A DNA stretch of 19,131 nucleotides from Actinobacteria bacterium 13_2_20CM_68_14 (lineage in GTDB: Bacteria; Actinomycetota; Thermoleophilia; Gaiellales; Gaiellaceae). Below are positions 1-6,898 of the stretch, piece by piece. The position numbers were made by a program, and so were the translations under genes. The stretch is from assembly GCA_001914705.1 (NCBI GenBank), contig MNDB01000075.1:1-19131 (forward strand). The letters are read 5' to 3'. Each line of letters starts with the position of its first letter. Within the stretch, counting starts at the first letter, position 1. The notes under the pieces are model-generated. The model did no database searches and had not been told where the DNA came from. It saw only the letters and a program-made list of their open reading frames with translations.

Positions 1-61
1 ATTTTCGTCGGAACGCACATGTCTGTTCGCGACGCTCTTGACGCCCTCGACGGGGCCGAAG

Positions 62-274
62 CTAGGGCGAGGGGTCTCGCGGAGGCTTGAACTCGTCGAG
101 ATCGGCGTCGGCGACCTCGGCCGCCTCACCGACGGCGAGACCTTCTCCGTACCCGGCCTCGGCCACGTACCTCTCCTCGGCTTCGCCGAGGTCTTCGCGG
201 CCGAGCTCCTCTTTCAGAGCCGCTTCCTCTTCCCGATTTCCACCGACACCCCGGATCCAAGTCCATAGACTCAT
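62..274 (-). CDS. small acidic hypothetical protein (70 aa)
   Basis: I do not recognise this protein. It starts with an ATG at 274 and has a short aromatic/basic N-terminus (MSLWTWIRG), followed by a strongly acidic Glu/Ala-rich, probably helical middle and a Pro-rich end. There is no signal peptide, membrane segment or Cys motif. It lies only 9 bases downstream of the stop of the membrane-protein gene on the same strand, so the two are probably co-transcribed. No clear Shine-Dalgarno sequence precedes the ATG, which fits reading from the upstream gene's mRNA. The amino-acid pattern looks protein-like and the other frames here are low-complexity, but existence rests on composition and operon position only. 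Confidence 0.5.
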   Translation of the reverse strand: MSLWTWIRGVGGNREEEAALKEELGREDLGEAEERYVAEAGYGEGLAVGEAAEVADADLDEFKPPRDPSP

Positions 275-283
275 GCGGCTAGT

Positions 284-649
284 CTAGTAGCCGTACGTAC
301 GCTCGGCGCGCCAGACGCGCCACATCGCGTAGCCGGCCAGGATCAGCGTGAGGATGAAAGCGAGCGCGTCGAGTCCGACCGTGTTCCGTCCGGGCCAGAA
401 GTAGGCGGCAAAGTCGGCGATGATCAACAGGGCGCTGCCGTAGAAAACCCGGTTCGAACGGTCGGACCAAGTCGCGATCTCGTGCCTCATCCGGTCGCGC
501 CAGAACATGTAGAGGACGACCGCGATCGCGAGGAAGAAGACGATCTGCAGGATCAGCGAGAGCGAAACCAGCGTCCCCTCGAGGTTGAGCACGAAGACGA
601 TCGCCGCGATCGCGAGGATCACGATGAAACCGCGAACAGTCCCGTTCAT
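284..649 (-). CDS. small multipass membrane protein, unknown function
   Basis: The 121-residue product (MNGTVRGFIVILAIAAI...) has about four hydrophobic helices: roughly residues 6-22, 24-47, 71-88 and 93-115. A charged Arg/His/Glu loop (WRDRMRHEIATW) sits in the middle and a basic C-terminus follows. I do not recognise the family. I chose the ATG at 649 because GGTGGAG lies 4 bases upstream. An in-frame ATG at 670 would add seven residues (MGRWWSD), but there GGGAGG is only 2 bases from the start. The longer reading to 817 overlaps the divergent peroxidase gene and looks non-coding. The gene diverges from bcp at 694, so the shared promoter region is under 50 bp. Confidence 0.7.
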   Translation of the reverse strand: MNGTVRGFIVILAIAAIVFVLNLEGTLVSLSLILQIVFFLAIAVVLYMFWRDRMRHEIATWSDRSNRVFYGSALLIIADFAAYFWPGRNTVGLDALAFILTLILAGYAMWRVWRAERTYGY

Positions 650-693
650 GTCGCTCCACCAGCGTCCCATGGCCTCCCGGTAGGATCGCTGCG

Positions 694-1149
694 ATGGTCG
701 AAGAGGGCAAGCCGGCACCGGATTTCGAGCTGGCGAGCGACAGCGGCGAGCCCGTGAGGCTCTCGTCGCTGCGCGGCAAACCGGTTGTCCTCTACTTCTA
801 TCCCAAGGACGACACACCCGGCTGCACGACCCAGGCCTGCGGGATCCGGGATGTCTACGTCGACTTTCGCGAGCGCGGTGCTGTCGTCCTGGGCGTCAGC
901 CCCGACGACGAAGCTTCACACGTCAAGTTCAAGCAGAAGTACTCGCTCCCCTTCACGCTGCTCGCGGACCCCGGGCATGAGGTCGCCGAGGAGTACGGCG
1001 TCTGGAAAGAGCGAAACATGTATGGCAAGAAGTCGATGGGCATCGAGCGCTCGACCTTCGTGATCGACGCGGAGGGCAACGTCGTGAAGTCAATGCGGCG
1101 CGTGAAGCCGGACACGCACGCGGCCGACGTGCTGGCCGCGCTGCGTTAG
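694..1149 (+). CDS. bcp: thioredoxin-dependent thiol peroxidase (Bcp/PrxQ family peroxiredoxin)
   Basis: Cytoplasmic peroxiredoxin that reduces hydrogen peroxide and organic hydroperoxides using thioredoxin. The 151-residue length is normal for the family. The diagnostic active-site stretch DDTPGCTTQACGIRD is present: Cys44 is the peroxidatic cysteine and Cys49, five residues on, is the resolving cysteine typical of the alpha/PrxQ type. The preceding LYFYPKD strand and the later KYSLPFTLLAD and STFVIDAEG segments match the thioredoxin fold. No Shine-Dalgarno sequence is visible before the ATG. A TAGGAT hexamer at 681-686 sits at the distance expected for a leaderless transcript, which is an inference. 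The gene stands alone and diverges from the membrane protein. Confidence 0.96.
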   Translation: MVEEGKPAPDFELASDSGEPVRLSSLRGKPVVLYFYPKDDTPGCTTQACGIRDVYVDFRERGAVVLGVSPDDEASHVKFKQKYSLPFTLLADPGHEVAEEYGVWKERNMYGKKSMGIERSTFVIDAEGNVVKSMRRVKPDTHAADVLAALR

Positions 1150-1246
1150 TCGTTTTGCGCCCGGCTTACTGCCCCCGAATGGTCGGCTGACGCAACGCGG
1201 GGACGATCAGAGCGTCTTCCTCTTCACCAAACCAGGAGGTCTCAAG

Positions 1247-1975
1247 ATGAGAAGGCGCTTCACCTACTTCGTCCTCGCTGCGTTGGTGGTCCTCGCCGCC
1301 GGCGCGTCGAGCACGTTCGCTGCGCGGGACGGCGAGCAAACGTACGTCTTCAACGGGCGGCTGCTTGCCGACGCCGGAAGTTCGACGTCGCTCTACGTCG
1401 ACATCAATGGCGGCAACAGGCCCGCCCTCAAGAAGCTAGTGGGCCAGAGCGACAATCAGTACTTCGCGGTCGACTCGGGCACCCAGTTCCTGCGCTGGTC
1501 GCACGGGGTGCCGACCGTCGTCGCGGAGTCGAACCTCGTCGCCGCCGACATCGTCAGCGTTCAAGTTCGGGCGGCACGTGACGCGTCGCTCGCCCAAATC
1601 GAGGCAACTCCCGCTTCGCGTGTCGCGGATCGTGGTCCGACCCCGGGCCACGCGGGCAAGCCGCTGTGGCTCTTCGTCGGCAGCCTCAACGCCCCGGCCG
1701 CAAACGGCAAGGTAACGATTCACGTCCAGAGCGGTAACTGGCTCGCGCTGCGCAAGATGCTCGGCCAGCCGCAGGACCAGTCGTTCAGCTATGGGGCCCG
1801 CACGATCTTCATCCTCTGGCGCAGCGGCGTCCCGACCGTCGTCTCGCCGAGCCAACTCAGGGTCGGCGACCGGATCTCGATCCGGATCCGTGCTCCGCGG
1901 GCGGACTCGCTGCAAGAGGCCGAGCAGGTACCGGCCTCGCACATCGGCGACCACGAGCCGCGGACTCCCGCGTAG
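1247..1975 (+). CDS. secreted protein with two ~95-residue internal repeats
   Basis: The 242-residue product has a classical signal peptide (basic MRRRF, hydrophobic residues 8-20, cleavage probably after the TFA at about residue 25). The mature part is two homologous units, residues ~32-129 and ~141-236. Both contain a G-x-L strand, 'xALxKxxGQxxxQxF', 'ILW/LRW...GVPTVV', a 'V.DxxSxxxRA' segment and an ending like 'PASxxxD'. This suggests a small beta-rich domain duplicated in tandem, comparable to small OB- or DUF5666-like extracytoplasmic modules, though I cannot assign it firmly. A very good Shine-Dalgarno sequence, AGGAGGT at 1234-1240, lies 6 bases from the ATG. A strong hairpin follows the stop, making this a monocistronic unit. 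Function unknown. Confidence 0.88.
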   Translation: MRRRFTYFVLAALVVLAAGASSTFAARDGEQTYVFNGRLLADAGSSTSLYVDINGGNRPALKKLVGQSDNQYFAVDSGTQFLRWSHGVPTVVAESNLVAADIVSVQVRAARDASLAQIEATPASRVADRGPTPGHAGKPLWLFVGSLNAPAANGKVTIHVQSGNWLALRKMLGQPQDQSFSYGARTIFILWRSGVPTVVSPSQLRVGDRISIRIRAPRADSLQEAEQVPASHIGDHEPRTPA

Positions 1976-1991
1976 AGAACGCGCATTGATC

Positions 1992-2026
1992 GGTGGGGAA
2001 GCCGGCGCGATCCCGGCTTCCCCACC
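1992..2026 (+). terminator. strong hairpin terminator after the secreted repeat protein
   Basis: Bases 1992-2005 (GGTGGGGAAGCCGG) are perfectly complementary to 2013-2026, giving a 14-bp stem with a 7-base loop, 16 bases beyond the stop codon at 1975. There is no U-tract, which is common for actinobacterial terminators. It is symmetrical enough to work in both directions. Confidence 0.75.
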
Positions 2027-2086
2027 TACATGCGTCAGGCCGCGCGCCGCGCGAGGAACAGGGCGGATCTCTGTTAACTCTCCCGT

Positions 2087-2410
2087 ATGGCGCTGCTCGT
2101 CGCGATCGTTCTCGCGTTGTTTTTCGCACCCTGGCCCTGGAATCTGATCGTGGTCCTCGCGGGCCTCGGGATCGAGGTAGTCGAGCTCACCTGGGGCCTC
2201 CGGCTGGCTCGACGGTGGCGACCGCAGACCGGGGCCGAAGCAATGATCGGGCAGGTCGCGCGGGTCGTGGTTCCATGTCATCCCAGCGGACAGGTTCGCG
2301 TTAGCGGTGAACTCTGGGCGGCTCGTTGCGAGGAGGGAGCAGAGACGGGAGAGAGCGTCCGCATCGAGAGGCTCGAAGGCTTGACCCTCGTTGTCGTCCC
2401 CACGCGGTGA
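2087..2410 (+). CDS. short NfeD-like membrane protein
   Basis: The 107-residue product begins with one or two hydrophobic helices (residues ~1-36, MALLVAIVLALFF... and NLIVVLAGLGIEVVEL). A basic linker (RRWRP) follows, then a small beta-domain with the signature of the NfeD C-terminal OB-fold: 'G..A.VVVPCHPSGQVRVSGELW.A', then 'G..VRIERLEGLTLVVVP'. Proteins of this family are membrane-anchored partners of stomatin/prohibitin-like scaffolds. The usual SPFH partner and the long protease-containing N-terminus are absent here, so this is the short NfeD type. No good ribosome-binding site is seen before the ATG. The gene ends just left of the displaced tRNA-Leu fragment, so it is the last chromosomal gene before the inserted element. 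Confidence 0.85.
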   Translation: MALLVAIVLALFFAPWPWNLIVVLAGLGIEVVELTWGLRLARRWRPQTGAEAMIGQVARVVVPCHPSGQVRVSGELWAARCEEGAETGESVRIERLEGLTLVVVPTR

Positions 2411-2424
2411 AGCCGAAAGCGGCT
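2411..2424. terminator. small hairpin, possibly the former tRNA-Leu terminator
   Basis: AGCCG/CGGCT form a 5-bp stem around AAAG directly after the NfeD stop codon. Read on the minus strand it lies just past the displaced 3' end of tRNA-Leu. It may therefore be the original terminator of that tRNA, left behind when the element inserted. Short and weak, so uncertain. Confidence 0.3.
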
Positions 2425-2426
2425 AC

Positions 2427-2458
2427 GCGGATGAGAGGACTTGAACCTCCACGGGGTT
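2427..2458 (-). repeat. 32-bp direct repeat: displaced 3' part of tRNA-Leu (distal att site)
   Basis: These 32 bases are identical to 4063-4094 inside the intact tRNA-Leu gene. They start at the acceptor-stem GCGGATG and run through the T arm into the variable arm. The identity ends exactly with TT, followed by G here and T in the gene. A copy of a tRNA 3' end in the same orientation at the far side of an integrase-bearing segment is the classic footprint of site-specific integration. Confidence 0.9.
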
Positions 2459-3093
2459 GTTAGCGCCGTGGCGGTCGGTCCGGCGAAGTGGTCGGAAGTG
2501 GCTTTGCTGCCCGGTTTCGGCCGCGCGGGACCACGCCGCGCCGCTTCGCTCCGTGCCCGCTTCCGCGAGCGTTTGGGCCCGAAACGGGCCCGAAAGTGTC
2601 GCGATCCAGGCCGCCGTCCCGTTTCACCGGCGTGCGACGTTTCGCGACCTACCCGGTTCAGGCAGCTCGCGGGGGCTCGGTCGGTTCCGGCGCTGCTGCG
2701 GCGGACCGGCGCTCAAGCTCCTCGCGCAGGATGCGCCACCGGGCAGCGTGATACGAAGCGGGACGGATCGGCCGTCACGTCGTCGATTACCTCATCGAGG
2801 GTCCGTGCGGTGGGATCATCGACCGGCGGGGGTGTCTCCTCAGGTTGCAGGTGCTTGCTCGGAGGCAGCCTCCAGACGTCGACTACCGGCTTCACCCTCG
2901 ACGGCGCCGTCAGTTCTTGCCGCGGCTTCCGTCGCCACCGGCGCCAGAACGATTGGGGAGTGGAGGCGCTCGACGCGCTCGAGCGTTCGCGACTCGGCTC
3001 GCCGTGGTGTCGTTCTCGGCTTGACAGCCGGCGACTCAGCGAGGGATATTTGCCCGCGCCTAGTCGGGCGTTTCGACGGAGAGGGGACGAGCG
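2459..3093. other. 635-bp stretch with no supportable gene inside the element
   Basis: Long open frames exist on both strands, but they are Arg/Ser/Pro-rich products of high GC and overlap one another. The only slightly protein-like stretch is on the minus strand at about 2715-2850 (TARTLDEVIDDVTADP), which could be the last piece of a lost gene. I see no tRNA, clear inverted repeat or promoter. This is most simply read as eroded element DNA. Confidence 0.5.
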
Positions 3094-3291
3094 ATGCCGC
3101 GACCAGAGGTCAAGCCTCATGTCAAGAGACACCTGGAGAAGAACAATGTCAACCCTCAGGATCTTCCCGATGGTGTCATCGAGGCGCTCAATGTCTGTTC
3201 GCAGGACGAGCTTCAGGCTATGGACAAGGTCGGCGCGAGCATGGAGGACGCGAACGTGGACCTACAGGTGCGGGTCTTCGCCATCCACTGA
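3094..3291 (+). CDS. small hypothetical protein (65 aa) carried by the tRNA-Leu element
   Basis: ATG at 3094 preceded by a purine-rich GGAGAGGGG about 8 bases upstream. The product (MPRPEVKPHVKRHLEKNN...) has a basic N-terminal third. It continues with a helical, acidic 'DLPDGVIEALNVCSQDELQAMDKVG' region and ends in RVFAIH. Composition and codon use are more balanced than in the surrounding DNA, which argues for a real gene under selection. I do not know its function. The short basic head plus 'LP..VIEALN..S.DEL.A.D..G' body resembles small actinobacterial peptides of unknown role, possibly precursor-like. No partner gene is adjacent. It is the only intact gene in the element. Confidence 0.65.
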   Translation: MPRPEVKPHVKRHLEKNNVNPQDLPDGVIEALNVCSQDELQAMDKVGASMEDANVDLQVRVFAIH

Positions 3292-3352
3292 GAGCGCCTA
3301 GCGCGACAAGCTGAAACGGCGAGTGCCCGGCCCAGCCGGAAGATTGAGTTCG

Positions 3353-3660
3353 TTATTCGCCAGTTCGCGAACGCGCTTTAGGTACGACGAAAGGCGAATC
3401 CCCGCATCTCGGGCGGATGACCTTGCTCAGGATCGCGAGCGCCGACACGTGGTCCTTCGGCGTGGCAAGAGCTCGGAGGCTCGAGACGAGCAGCTCGACA
3501 TCTTCGAGCGTCGCCTTCTCGTGTTCCTCGAGATAGAGGCAGAGCCAGCGGGCGGCGAAGGGGCTGTAGCGTTGCGGCCGTTTGGGGGCGACCACTGCCG
3601 TGAGCTCGAGTACGCGGTCGCGATGGGCCTGCTCGAGCGGAACCCGACCGCCAGAGAAGG
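3353..3660 (-). pseudogene. possible minus-strand gene remnant (C-terminal fragment)
   Basis: On the minus strand this stretch reads protein-like: '...YSPFAARWLCLYLEEHEK', then 'ATLEDVELLVSSLRALATP', then 'KDHVSALAILSKVIRPR', ending at the stop codon at 3353. The frame stays open upstream to 3856, but there it runs antisense to the integrase fragment and looks non-coding, so the 5' part seems lost at about 3660. The competing plus-strand reading contains 'LEYAVAMGLLERNPTA' at about 3608-3655, which resembles the end of the core-binding domain of tyrosine recombinases. I cannot decide between the two from sequence alone. No family is recognised. Confidence 0.35.
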
Positions 3661-3663
3661 CGC

Positions 3664-4032
3664 GTGCGGCTGCGCCGGCGCGTCGTCGAGGCACTCCGAG
3701 GGCTGCCGCCGCGTCTGGATACACCGCTCCTCTTCCCTGCCGCGCGAGGCGGCCACGTCGACGGCGAGCAGTTCCGCTATCGCGAATGGACGCCCGCACT
3801 CCGGGCTGGCATCGAGCATCGCCGGGTTTACGACTGTCGCCACACCTTCGCGTCATGGGCGATCGCGGGCGGCGTGCAGCTGTTCTACCTCGCCCGGATT
3901 ATGGCCACCAGCATCGCGCAGATCGACGCCACGCATGGGCACCTACTGCCCGACTCCGAGGACTACTTGCGCGGCCTTCTCGACGAATACGACGGCGTTC
4001 GTGGATTGAGCGTGGACCTCGCGGCGCGCTAA
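3664..4032 (+). pseudogene. tyrosine recombinase/integrase remnant (C-terminal catalytic part)
   Basis: The 122-residue frame matches the second half of a phage-type tyrosine recombinase catalytic domain: 'LDTPLLFPAARGGHVD', 'REWTPALRAGI', 'VYDCRHTFASWAIAGGV', 'LARIMATSIAQIDATHGHL', 'LPDSEDYLR'. Arg59 of DCRHT is the second catalytic arginine. The nucleophile position, normally Tyr in 'TYGHL', is His91 (codon CAT at 3934-3936). The N-terminal DNA-binding domain and the first catalytic arginine are missing: a stop codon at 3601-3603 closes the frame, and only 'GLLERNPTA' in another frame at ~3620-3655 hints at the upstream half. The stop lies 29 bases from the tRNA-Leu 3' end, the usual place for the integrase of a tRNA-targeting element. 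Almost certainly inactive. Confidence 0.85.
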
Positions 4033-4061
4033 CTTCGCGAAACTCCTGCACGTCTAAGGGA

Positions 4062-4145
4062 TGCGGATGAGAGGACTTGAACCTCCACGGGGTTTCCCCC
4101 ACACGGACCTGAACCGTGCGCGTCTACCAATTCCGCCACATCCGC
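4062..4145 (-). tRNA. tRNA-Leu (anticodon CAG)
   Basis: An 84-base class II tRNA. The acceptor stem GCGGATG/CATCCGC is perfectly paired, with discriminator A73. The D arm has the leucine-typical GGCGGAATTGGTAGACG, and the anticodon stem CACGG/CCGTG frames loop TTCAGGT (anticodon CAG). There is a long variable arm (GGGG-GAAA-CCCC) and a T arm with loop TTCAAGT. CCA is not encoded. Its 3' part (4063-4094) is the integration target and is duplicated at 2427-2458. The element's copy now supplies the functional 3' end. Confidence 0.97.
4063..4094 (-). repeat. 32-bp direct repeat within tRNA-Leu (proximal att site)
   Basis: Identical to 2427-2458. It covers acceptor 3' strand, T arm and the start of the variable arm, but not the discriminator base: position 4062 reads A73 on the tRNA strand, whereas the distal copy is followed by G. 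Confidence 0.9.
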
Positions 4146-4182
4146 GCGGTCGCGAATTGTAGCCGCGGCTACCCTTTCATCC

Positions 4183-6588
4183 TTGAAGCGGGGTCTGTTC
4201 CTTCTTGCGGCGCTCGTTGTCGGCTGCGCGCTTGCCGGCGCGGAGGCGCGCGGACGCTCGACGACGCCCGGAAAACGGGTCGAAGTGGTCGTCGAGCTGA
4301 AACGTCTTCCGCTCGCAACGGCGATGGGATTACAAGCGCGACGTAGCCCCGGATACCTGCACGAACTCGAGGCCGGGCAGGCTCAACTGGAGCGCCGAAT
4401 CGCCGGCGCGATTCCGTCGGCGAAGGTCCGCTGGCACTACCGCTACGTCCTCGACGCGCTCGCGGTCGTCGTCCCCCCCGGACAGATCGACCGCCTCGCG
4501 GCTCTCCCCGGCGTCGCTCGCGTCTACGAAAGCGTCGAGTACCACTCGTTGCTCGACCAGAGCGTGCCGCTGATCAAAGCGCCCACCCTCTGGGGCCCCA
4601 CGCTGGCGACTGCGGGTCAGGGGATCAAGGTCGGGATCGTCGACGACGGCGTCGACCAGGCCCACCCGTTCTTCAGCCCCGCCGGTTTCGGGATGCCCAG
4701 CGGCTTTCCCAAGGGAAACACCGCCTACACGACGGCAAAGGTGATCGTCGCGCGCGCCTTCCCGCCGCCGGGCGCGACGTGGAAATACGCCTCACGCCCG
4801 TTCGACCCGGTCAACTCCGAGCATGCGACGCACGTCGCCGGCATCGCAGCAGGTGACTACACGACGCAGCGCAACGGCCGACCGGTCTCCGGCGTCGCGC
4901 CGCGCGCCTTCATCGGGAACTACAAGGTCCTGACCGTGCCGACGCCCGGGGTCGGACTGAACGGCAACTCGCCCGAGATCGTCAAGGGGATCGACGCCGC
5001 CGTCGGCGACGGGATGAACGTGATCAACCTTTCGCTCGGCGAGCCGGAGGTCGACCCCAACCGCGACATCGTGGTGAAGGCGATCAATGCCGCGGCCCAG
5101 GCCGGCGTCGTGCCCGCGATCGCGGCCGGCAACGACTTCGACGCCTTCGGCAACGGCTCGATCTCGTCGCCGGGAGACGCGTCGAATGCGATCACGGCCG
5201 CGGCCGTGACCAAGGATTCCGTGATCGCCGACTTCTCGTCCGCCGGCCCCAGCGGAATCGACCTCGGCCTGAAGCCGGACGTCAGCGCGCCGGGCGTCAA
5301 CATTTACTCGTCGGTGCCGAGCGGCTGGGACACCTTCAGCGGGACGAGCATGGCCTCACCGCATGTCGCCGGCGGCGCTGCGCTGCTGCTACAGCGGCAC
5401 CCGACCTGGACGCCGGCCCAGATCAAATCGGCGCTCGTGCTGACGGGCCACCCGGTCTGGACCGACGGCACGCACAGGCACGAGGTCGCGCCGACCCGCG
5501 AAGGCGGCGGTCTGATCGACCTGGCGGCTGCAAACGATCCCCTGCTCTTCGCCTCCCCGAGCTCGGTCTCGTTCCGCTTCCTCCACCGCGGGCAGAGCGA
5601 AACGCTGCCGGTCACGCTGACCGACGCGGGCGGAGGCACCGGCGCCTGGACGGTCACGGTCCAGACGCAGGCCGCGGCCGGCGGGACGACGGTCACCGCG
5701 CCGGCCACGACCTCGGTTCCGGGTCCGCTCTCACTCCAAGTTGGCGTGTCGAGCAGCGCCCGGCAGGGCGACACGACCGGCTTCATCGTCCTCTCGCGCG
5801 GAGCCGTGAGACGGAGAATCCCGTTCTGGCTGCGCGTGACGGTGCCGGTCCTCGCAAGGGACCGTCATGGGACACTCGTCCGCCCGGGTCTCTACGGCGG
5901 CAACACCGCGGGGCGAGCGTCTCGTGTCAGCTGCTACCGGTATCCGAGCGACCCTTCGCCGCTGGGCATTCCTCCCTGCCTGCGCGGGCCCGAGCAGGTC
6001 TTTCGCTTCCGCCTCACCCGATTGGTGGCGAACTTCGGTGTCGTGGTGGTCTCCCAGGCCCGAGGCGTCCACGTCCAGGCGCGCGTCGTCCGGGCGGGTG
6101 ACGAGAACCGCCTGACGGGCTACGCGGGGCTTCCGCTCAACCTCAACCCGTACCTGCCGACGTACGATCACCTCTCCCCCGCCGCCGGCGCGGTTCGGCC
6201 CGACGCCGCGTCCTACGACATCGTCTTCGACACACCCAGCCGCCGGGTAGCCGGAAAGTTCAACTTTCGCTTCTGGGTCAACGACACGAGCCCGCCGCGG
6301 CTGCGTCTGCTGACGCGCAGCGTCCGGGCGGGCGCCTCGCTGCGGGTCGGCGTCACCGACGCAGGCTCCGGGGTCGATCCAGGGTCGCTCCACGCCACGC
6401 TCGGCGGCCGCGCCGTAGCTGTCCGATTCCGCAGCGGGCGCGCGAGCGTCTCGACCCGCGGGCTCGGCGACGGCCGCCACCGACTCGTCTTCCGCGCCTC
6501 GGACTACCAGGAGGCGAAGAACATGGAGAACTCGGGGCCGATCCTCCCGAACACGCGTCGACTGAGCACGACCTTCGTCGTACGCTAG
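4183..6588 (+). CDS. secreted subtilisin-family (S8) serine protease, multidomain
   Basis: An 801-residue extracellular protease. Residues 1-23 form a signal peptide (MKRGLFLLAALVVGCALAG). Residues ~31-120 look like an I9-type inhibitor propeptide (KRVEVVVEL ... LAALPGVARVYESVEY). The catalytic domain spans ~125-455 with Asp154 (GIVDDGVD), His214 (EHATHVAG), oxyanion Asn317 (AAGND) and Ser389 (GTSMASPHVAG). A beta-sandwich of fibronectin-like type follows (~460-560). Next comes a linker region with two Cys (SCYRYPS...PPCLRG), and an Ig-like C-terminal domain is introduced by NDTSPPRLRLL (~700-801). The start is a TTG with no ribosome-binding site. TACCCT at 4171-4176 would place a transcript start close to the TTG, so a leaderless mRNA is possible. 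The normal DTG and HGTH are DDG and HATH here, but the triad is intact. Confidence 0.93.
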   Translation: MKRGLFLLAALVVGCALAGAEARGRSTTPGKRVEVVVELKRLPLATAMGLQARRSPGYLHELEAGQAQLERRIAGAIPSAKVRWHYRYVLDALAVVVPPGQIDRLAALPGVARVYESVEYHSLLDQSVPLIKAPTLWGPTLATAGQGIKVGIVDDGVDQAHPFFSPAGFGMPSGFPKGNTAYTTAKVIVARAFPPPGATWKYASRPFDPVNSEHATHVAGIAAGDYTTQRNGRPVSGVAPRAFIGNYKVLTVPTPGVGLNGNSPEIVKGIDAAVGDGMNVINLSLGEPEVDPNRDIVVKAINAAAQAGVVPAIAAGNDFDAFGNGSISSPGDASNAITAAAVTKDSVIADFSSAGPSGIDLGLKPDVSAPGVNIYSSVPSGWDTFSGTSMASPHVAGGAALLLQRHPTWTPAQIKSALVLTGHPVWTDGTHRHEVAPTREGGGLIDLAAANDPLLFASPSSVSFRFLHRGQSETLPVTLTDAGGGTGAWTVTVQTQAAAGGTTVTAPATTSVPGPLSLQVGVSSSARQGDTTGFIVLSRGAVRRRIPFWLRVTVPVLARDRHGTLVRPGLYGGNTAGRASRVSCYRYPSDPSPLGIPPCLRGPEQVFRFRLTRLVANFGVVVVSQARGVHVQARVVRAGDENRLTGYAGLPLNLNPYLPTYDHLSPAAGAVRPDAASYDIVFDTPSRRVAGKFNFRFWVNDTSPPRLRLLTRSVRAGASLRVGVTDAGSGVDPGSLHATLGGRAVAVRFRSGRASVSTRGLGDGRHRLVFRASDYQEAKNMENSGPILPNTRRLSTTFVVR

Positions 6589-6830
6589 CGGCGGTCGCGC
6601 TCGTCGATCGTCGGCAGCTGCGAGAGGTCGCGCTGCACGCTCGCCGCGAACTCGTCGCTCTCGTCGAGGTCCTCTTCGTCGGTCCGCAAAAGCTTCAGCT
6701 GGGCCTTGCGCCGGTCGCGCTCACGGCGTCGCCGTGCTTCGAAACCGAAGTTCCGTGCGAGACGCGGCCACTCGGCGCCGATGACGGCGAGGACCGCGCA
6801 CGCGAGGAGCGCGATCGACAGCCAGCTCAC
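6585..6830 (-). CDS. small single-pass membrane protein with charged coiled-coil tail
   Basis: An 81-residue product. One N-terminal membrane helix (residues ~3-20, WLSIALLACAVLAVIGAEW) is followed by a highly charged, probably helical cytoplasmic tail (ARRRRERDRRKAQL ... DEEDLDESDEF). I do not recognise a family. It is convergent with the protease, and the two stop codons share the palindrome CTAG (6585-6588), so the genes overlap by 4 bases tail to tail. A cell-surface or septal accessory role is possible but only a guess. Confidence 0.75.
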   Translation of the reverse strand: MSWLSIALLACAVLAVIGAEWPRLARNFGFEARRRRERDRRKAQLKLLRTDEEDLDESDEFAASVQRDLSQLPTIDERDRR

Positions 6831-6898
6831 GGGATAGACAGTCTACCGACGCCTTTCGCATCTAAAGAAGGTCTGCCGACGACCCGATATGTGGACTC

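Larger units (their letters stand above)
2427..4094. mobile_element. decayed integrative element inserted at tRNA-Leu(CAG)
   Basis: The segment of about 1.67 kb is bounded by the 32-bp direct repeats of the tRNA-Leu 3' end (2427-2458 and 4063-4094). It has an integrase remnant abutting the intact tRNA, the usual position in tRNA-targeting islands. It carries a single convincing small gene (3094-3291), at least one broken gene and a stretch of unassignable DNA. No replication, transfer or structural phage genes remain. The catalytic tyrosine of the integrase appears lost, so the element should not be able to excise by itself. The layout is seen directly; that it descends from a larger integrative element or prophage is inference. 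Confidence 0.85.

Noticed and set aside
1..90. Plus-strand open frame ending IFVGTHMSVRDALDALDG...AEA at the left edge, a possible gene tail
   Set aside because: Only 29 codons are visible, third positions are not clearly GC-rich and it overlaps the minus-strand gene; too little to call.
1436..2281. 281-codon minus-strand frame opposite the secreted repeat protein
   Set aside because: Shadow frame that crosses a strong hairpin terminator and two plus-strand genes; charged low-complexity composition.
2441..3314. Two overlapping plus-strand frames of about 285 codons
   Set aside because: Arg/Ser/Pro-rich, no start signals, no motifs; typical GC-driven frames in decayed DNA.
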